64,000 nt of DNA. It comes from Globodera rostochiensis (lineage: Eukaryota > Nematoda > Chromadorea > Rhabditida > Heteroderidae). The stretch is from positions 1,819,388 to 1,883,387 of the forward strand of contig JAEVLN010000009.1 in NCBI GenBank assembly GCA_018350325.1. The letters are read 5' to 3'. Position numbers and translations under genes: made by a program. The first letter of the stretch is position 1. Each line of letters starts with the position of its first letter. Below are positions 56,986-64,000 of this stretch, one piece after another. Under the pieces are notes generated by a model, which saw only the letters and a list, made by a program, of their open reading frames with translations, was not told the DNA's origin and ran no database searches.

Positions 56986-59900
56986 TTTATTAGAAATTAC
57001 AGTAAATTTATTTTAGCTCAACGTTCTTTTTGTCAATAGGATATAAAATATTTTAAAATAAAAAATTATTTAGTTTTTGACTTTTTTCGATATTCTTTGA
57101 TTTAGGTATATTTCCGATTAACTCAAAAATATTTTTTATTGTTAATGCGTAGTATTATTTATTAAAGTTTATTTTAATGAATTTATCTAATGCTTTAAAT
57201 TTTACTGCATTTTTTAATATTCAATTTAAGTTTTGTTATTAATTCATTTAAAGAAATTGTATGCATAAAAATTATATAATGAAATGCATTTTAAACAAGT
57301 AATTTGAGGTTTAAAATAGTTAACGAATAAATTGTTTAAATTTTATTTTTCAAAAAACATCGCTATGCTGGGAATCCAAAGAAAGGTCACATCTTCAAAC
57401 TCAAAATTAATTACCGATTAATTAAAATTTAATTTTTGTTTTTTCAAATCTTACATTTATTGCTAAAAATTTTATTAAATTTACAAATAATTTTTTGATT
57501 TTCACTACAAAAATTGTTAGAATATCATATTTAAAATAAAAGAGATGAAAAAATATTTTAGTTTAATTTTTTATTTTCTTAGGATTTTGTACTGCATTCA
57601 ACTAATTAAAAATAAATTTATTCCATTTTATTAATGTCGTTAATATTAATAAATAGTTCTAGTTTGTATTAAAAACCAAAACTAAAAGTGATATTTCAAT
57701 GAATTTAAATGCAATTCATATCTTTAAAACAGTATCTTCTACGCATTTACTATATTATTACAAAAAAGTATCAGAGCAACTTTTGTTTAAAATTACGTTT
57801 CTGGGGATGAGCAGCTCAGCTCATGGTTACAATATATCTTAACATTTAGAATAAATTTAAAAAAAAATCATTTTTAAAATGCAAAAACAAAAAACTTTTT
57901 TTGTATTTGAGCAATTTTTATTATCAATATTTGTTGTATATAAAATTTTTTTTAAGCACTTTTTTAAAAATAATTTTTATTTTTTCTTTTCGATGTTGAA
58001 AGTTTTTATCTTTAGTATTTGATCAATTTCTCTTAACGATGTTGTTGAGTACTTTTTATGAATAATATTTGGTTCTTTTTACATACTAAGTATTTATTTA
58101 TTTCTGCTTTTAAAAATTTTTCTTTTTATTTATGAGTGTTAATACTTGGCCATTTAAAATTGTTATTATCATAAATGACTTGATTAAAATTTAATTATTT
58201 CAAATTTAGATTTTATATTTTAGTAATTATTTGTATTCTTAAATAGGTTGCTTAACTTTGAAAACAATTTTATAAGTGCTTCCTGACGAATTTTCTTACA
58301 CTTTTAACTTTAGTGAGCAATTAAGGTTTTTGTTTTGTAAAAAGAATCTAATACGTGGATTTTAATATTTTGCGCAACATTTAAATTAAATAAATTATAT
58401 TCTTATGCTTGTTTGTTCATTGGTGCTCCCGGAGAAGTCGACTCGAAATTTAACTGAGGTTCGTCAATGATACTAATGCCGACGATGCAACCCGCCCGGT
58501 ACTCGAAAAACTGCCCCTAAAGAAGCTTTGGAAACGTATAGTAAATATTAGGTGATTATATTCATAAATTTTTATCGTAATATCCATATTTATTAAATAT
58601 AAAATTGGCTGATGATAAAACTAATAATGTAAATTAGTATTTATCAACTACTCGCATTCTGGGGTTTTTCTTTATAAATTGGATTTGGAACCTTGAAGTA
58701 CGCTAATTTCCGAGTTTATCTACATTACATTCAGAATGCCTTCAAAAAAGTGTAAACTTGTATTAATTTTTTAACAACCATATCTTTTAACTGTAATTGC
58801 GCATAAAATTCGGTAGAATGGAGTTTGAGTTGCTAACGAAGGTTGCTATTAAATATATAATTTAAAGATTTTAATTAAAGATTGAGATTCGAAATTTTGA
58901 GCAGTAAGGGCTTGCCACATCTAGGTAGGTTTTCCCTTGTATCTGATTTCGTTGATTATTAAATTCGTTGTAGCAAGAATTCCTGATTTACCAATTCTTT
59001 TTGACTTTTTTTGTCATCCGATGCTAAAAAAAAATAATTAAATTTTTTAGTTATATTTGATATATCGTTGTTATAATTAATAATGTCACTTTTGAATGTG
59101 TTATTTTCGTTAAGTAAGCTATTTTAAATTTTTGAAATAAATGTATTGCAAATTACATTTAAAAGCAGTTGTAAATCTATTATCTAATTCTTTGTACATC
59201 CGAAAAGAATAAAATTGTTTGATCAATTATACAAATTGCATCTAGATACGTTTATAAAAATATTGACATTTACTACAAGGACGTAAAACAAATAAATTAA
59301 AATATTAATTTACTCATGTAAAGAAATTTTCTAAAACATATTAATTGAAAGAAATTAATTAATGAGTGATTAAGAAAAATGTGCATGGTTTTGTATATTT
59401 TATCATAAATCGTAAAGATCATTACAATCTCCAATCGCTCATATCTATTGAGGAAAATATCTGGTCCGGGAGAAAGCTTTGTTTATGGCATGGCTTGTAA
59501 TATAACATTCCGCGTAAATATATTTAAAATAAACAATAAGAATTATTCATTTTTTGCACTTTTTTATAATTTCTTCTTTGATTTTCAATTAGAATAAATT
59601 ATGTTTATATTTTAGTTTTTACGAATTTTTTACTTGTTTAAATATATGAATAAGACCTTTCTCAATGTATTATATTTTTGTCGATTTTTTTAAATAAATA
59701 CTCGTAAAGCATTGACTGCTGGCATATATTTTGATTATAAAAATATTTTCAAAAACTTTTAACACCAAAAAGGGTTAACTCAACTACAAAAATACCGTAT
59801 GCGAAGAGAATCGAATTTTAAAATTTAAAACAAAATATGAAATGCATTAAAAAATATTTCAATGATAAAATAATATTAATAACAAATATAATTAACTAAA

Positions 59901-61710
59901 ATACAAATAATTTTGGGATCAAATTTGAAAAACAAGATAAGGTTTCATAAAAATACTTTTTAAACTCTTAATTTGTTGATTAAAATAAATTCCAATTCAC
60001 ATAATAACGACTAATAATATGATGTTTTTCTGAGTGCGCTCGATGATGGGTTAGCGAAGCCAGAAAACAAAAAAATACTTTAATAAATACTCAAAATAAA
60101 AAACAATTACAGAAAATTATGTGGAAACAAAATTATTTGTAACTAAAACAATTGTAAAAAGACAGAATAAAGAATTCGCGCATATTCTGGATTTAAACTC
60201 AAGATTATGTAATATATAAATAAAAATAAATACATTACATTAATTAAAAAATTGAAAATCTAACTAGTGACACAAAAGCACAACCCGGGTGGTGGTTGCT
60301 GCGAATCAACTTTGCTAATTCTTCAAAATCACAATAAATTGGCCTATTTAAAAATAAAACTAAATTTATAAGTGCACCTAAACCAAAATTTATAATTAAA
60401 TGAATTGCTTCGTAAAAAACCGATTCATAAAGAATTGCATAATAAATTAAAAATAAAGAGAGTCAAATTGCAAATCTCTCCAGAAATTAAAGTAAATTTG
60501 GCAACATTCAGCAACTTATTAGTTAATAAATAGGGTAGGACAGTACCGGTTAAACGGTTACGAAACCGGTTACGAAAACCATATATTTTGGGAAATTAAC
60601 CGGTTAACCGAAAACCGGGTATGGAATTCGGTTTTATTCTTTTAATTTAATAATAATAAGTACTCCTTTTTACAAAAAAAAAATCACTCAGAAACCTTAT
60701 AAATGATGATTTTTTTGTTGAAATTTTAGGCACTTTTTCCTAAGTGAATTCACTAAACCTTTATTTTTTTTCCCCGGCGGTAGACCTCTCACATTCTTAA
60801 AAAGCTCCAAAAAACTGTCCATATTTTTAAAATTTTGGTTGCAAATCTCTTAACAAATTGAATCAAAAATTCAAAATTTTCTCGGCGGCGCCTATCGGCA
60901 CCGCCGACTCCCAGTCTTCCTGATCAATTTTCTTAACAAAAAATGCAAAAAAAAAAAAAAATCCAAAAATGCATTCATAAATTAAAAATTTATTGGTTCC
61001 GAATCCTTAATCTAATTTAAAGTTTGCATAAAAAAGTTAAATTAATTCATTTTCAAAATTAATTTTGAAACAATTTAAAATAAGAAATTGACTTATAGTC
61101 AAATGTGCAGCGTGGGGAAACCACAGTGGTCGCCCACGGTTTAAAGAAAAAATAATCTTTCAAAATACGATAATAAGGAAAGACATTAATAACAGTTTAT
61201 AATTATAATAAACACAGCAAAATAAATATAACAAATATAAAGTGGCGAGGTAAATTTGGAGAAGTATCGGCATGATATGAAATTAAGCCTAAAAATTAAT
61301 GTTTATTATTTATTATTAATCAAAAACCGAAATTTTTTCCCCAATTCTATTTTGAAAAAATAGTTTAATTCCGCAAATGTTTAAATCTAACTTAAATTGA
61401 CATACGAGAGTTATCCTACAAATCTTTTAATCTGCTCTAACATGATTATTATGTAATGAAAAATGTAAGCCACTTGCGCGGATTCTGAATTAATAATGCT
61501 TTGAAATATAAACATAACTGTAAATATTCATTTCGTCAGGACCTGGGACATCAAGAATGCGTCAACGACAACTTCCGTGGTTTAACTCCTCAAAATACAA
61601 AATAAAAAATTCGAACAAAGTAATTGTAAATTTTAAAATATATATTACCACGTCAAAACAAATGCAAAAAGATATTTTAGTGTACCAATGAATGACCGAC
61701 CTGGCCCAGC
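56986..61710. repeat. Second copy of the palindrome 1 half-unit
   Basis: Complement of 33,615 to about 38,345 (equivalently, spacer plus the right arm 38,570-42,942), nearly identical throughout. Here there is no facing second arm: the unit is preceded by the full cassette and single-copy DNA. GC hairpin at 60,883-60,906. Confidence 0.92.
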
Positions 61711-64000
61711 ATTTTTTGAAGCTCTAGTGATGAATGAGGTCCGACGGCCCGATAGGCGCCGCGGCAATTTTGTCAACGTTTATTAAGCAAGCCATAGCAT
61801 TTGAAAATTATGTTTTGATTAACAACCAAAAAACATGCAATATATAAACAAATTCCATTGCTCAATATTTTTGTTTTAAGAATAGGCAAGAATACATCAA
61901 ATGCCTGTAATAAAATTGATCGACTATTAAATTCGAGTGCAGCACGCAATTAAAGTAGAAAATTTTTAAATCCCAGCTCTAGTACTGAATCTTTTATATA
62001 CATTATTTAATTAAAAGCACAAATTCTTATTTAAATAAAGTTATTATTTTTAATGTAATTAAATGTTTAATTCGTTTTCTTTTATTTGTCTTGTTTAAAT
62101 CTGGTAATTTTAATTCATTTAATAATTTCGTGAGTGTCTTTTATATTGCCGAATAATTATTAATTACATAGTCTACCGCTTTAAACTGTTCAGGATTATG
62201 AATTTTTTATTTTTTAATATTTGGCAACTTTTATTATCAATATTAGTTGAGTATTTATTTTATTGGCTTTATTAAAGTATTGGACCAGAACAGTCTAAGG
62301 TAGTTTTCTTTCGATTAAATCCAAACATTAATATTGCAAAATTATATTTTAATAAAAAACAATTCATAACCTATACTTTTTTTATACAAAATGAGAATTA
62401 TAAATAAAGAATTAAAATTGTTGTAGATTATTTGTTTAATGTAGCAGATTAGCTTCTTTATCTTCAGCAGTATTAAATATAAATTAATGATTTTTAACAT
62501 TAATTGAAATTCGACCGCCATTCTTAATTTTTGCCATTCTACGCAGCCCGGTGCGCTGCCCGTAAATAGTCGTGCGGCTACGCCACCAGCTGGAAATTTT
62601 GTTTTTTTTTTTGTCTTTTGATTTGTCTCACTTATTAATATTCGACTTTATGGTCATATCAATGGATTAAAAATTATTGAATTTTTTATATTGTTCTAAG
62701 CAGTGTAGGTAGTTTTTATCAATAAGCTATAAGTATACTAAGATTGCATTTAAATAAAAATTGGATTCACAAAAAGCTTAATGTTTTCTTGTTTAGTCAT
62801 TTTGTTATAAATTAGTTTTAATGTTAATAAACATATAATATTTTTGTTTTATAATCATTTTTCAACCAATCGAAGCTTTTCTAATAAATGCATTTAAATA
62901 AAAACATCGGAAAGCTCTCTCATTAGTTTGTCCGTTTTTTCTCCATTTATTCTTGTGCCTCCAATGCCCGAAGACAAAAGAGGGTGCGAGGTTAACCCAC
63001 GCAAGGCTGTTTAAAACTTTTAATAATTATTATTTATTAAATTTTTCGCTCTGGCCGCGATAATAGGAAAATAATTTTTACTTTAGATAATTAAATAGTT
63101 GATATAATTTTCTTGATATTTAAACGGATTGTTTCTTAATTATATTTTATTTAATAACTTAAGATGAACAAATCATAAAGGTTTTGCTTTTTTTATAAAA
63201 TAACGGTATTGCTGAACTGGAACTGATAGACACTGCCTTTATAAAATGGGTTTATTTTTATCTTTTATAAATTTTGTAAAATTGTTTAGTTTTATTCAAT
63301 TATGTGCTCGTCAATGCAAGGCATGCTTTTATAATGCAGAAATTTATTACTATAGCTAAACAAATAATCTACAACAATTTTAATTCTTTATTTATAATTC
63401 TCATTTTGTATAAAAAAAGTATAGGTTATGAATTGTTTTTTATTAAAATATAATTTTGCAATATTAATGTTTGGATTTAATCGAAAGAAAACTACCTTAG
63501 ACTGTTCTGGTCCAATACTTTAATAAAGCCAATAAAATAAATACTCAACTAATATTGATAATAAAAGTTGCCAAATATTAAAAAATAAAAAATTCATAAT
63601 CCTGAACAGTTTAAAGCGGTAGACTATGTAATTAATAATTATTCGGCAATATAAAAGACACTCACGAAATTATTAAATGAATTAAAATTACCAGATTTAA
63701 ACAAGACAAATAAAAGAAAACGAATTAAACATTTAATTACATTAAAAATAATAACTTTATTTAAATAAGAATTTGTGCTTTTAATTAAATAATGTATATA
63801 AAAGATTCAGTACTAGAGCTGGGATTTAAAAATTTTCTACTTTAATTGCGTGCTGCACTCGAATTTAATAGTCGATCAATTTTATTACAGGCATTTGATG
63901 TATTCTTGCCTATTCTTAAAACAAAAATATTGAGCAATGGAATTTGTTTATATATTGCATGTTTTTTGGTTGTTAATCAAAACATAATTTTCAAATGCTA
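61711..64000. repeat. Second copy of the fold-back unit, cut by the window end
   Basis: Same sequence as 42,943-45,232 in the same orientation, with at least one 1-bp indel (A run near 62,668 versus 43,901). About 85 bp of its right end lie outside the window. Confidence 0.92.

Overview
The window reads as nuclear DNA of a nematode, probably a plant-parasitic cyst nematode (Heteroderidae). Evidence: many short introns with TTTCAG-type acceptors, possible spliced-leader acceptors a few bases upstream of start codons, long G/C homopolymers, and a coiled-coil N-terminus that I recall from Globodera/Heterodera SPRY-family proteins. Species is not determined. All gene models were built by hand from splice phase and protein-family resemblance.

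Layout. 1-5,800: non-coding, repeat-rich, with a 913-bp hAT-type element flanked by 8-bp duplications, a TA-flanked MITE, and a GC-box/polypyrimidine cassette that recurs at 38.4 and 56.8 kb. 5,818-10,679: a 16-exon gene (643 codons) joining a coiled coil, a PTB/hnRNP-L-type RRM and duplicated Gly-rich modules. 12,694-15,596: three small membrane-protein genes, two sharing a coiled-coil/transmembrane module, the last ending in an IAP-type RING. 17,481-22,380 (minus): complete cytosolic aminopeptidase P. 23,013-24,605 (plus): complete diphthine-ammonia ligase DPH6, head to head with it. 24,814-26,454: a C2H2 zinc-finger gene.

26.6-33.6 kb: a minisatellite built of about 30-bp subunits, with a 948-bp higher-order repeat, in two blocks that each end in the same flanking segment. 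33.6-64 kb: very AT-rich, essentially gene-free DNA made of giant near-identical inverted repeats: a 9.3-kb palindrome (two 4.37-kb arms), a 2.4-kb fold-back unit, a partial third arm, a 2.6-kb GC-richer island, a 6.5-kb inverted-repeat element, then a second copy of half of the big palindrome plus the fold-back unit running off the window end.

The recognised genes are housekeeping (peptide turnover, diphthamide synthesis) or regulatory (RNA binding, ubiquitin ligase, zinc finger) and do not form one pathway. The most unusual content is the chimeric RRM gene, the TM/RING cluster, the nested giant palindromes, and a recurrent hairpin (stem CGGCGGYGCC, loop TATC/GATA) inside many of the repeats.
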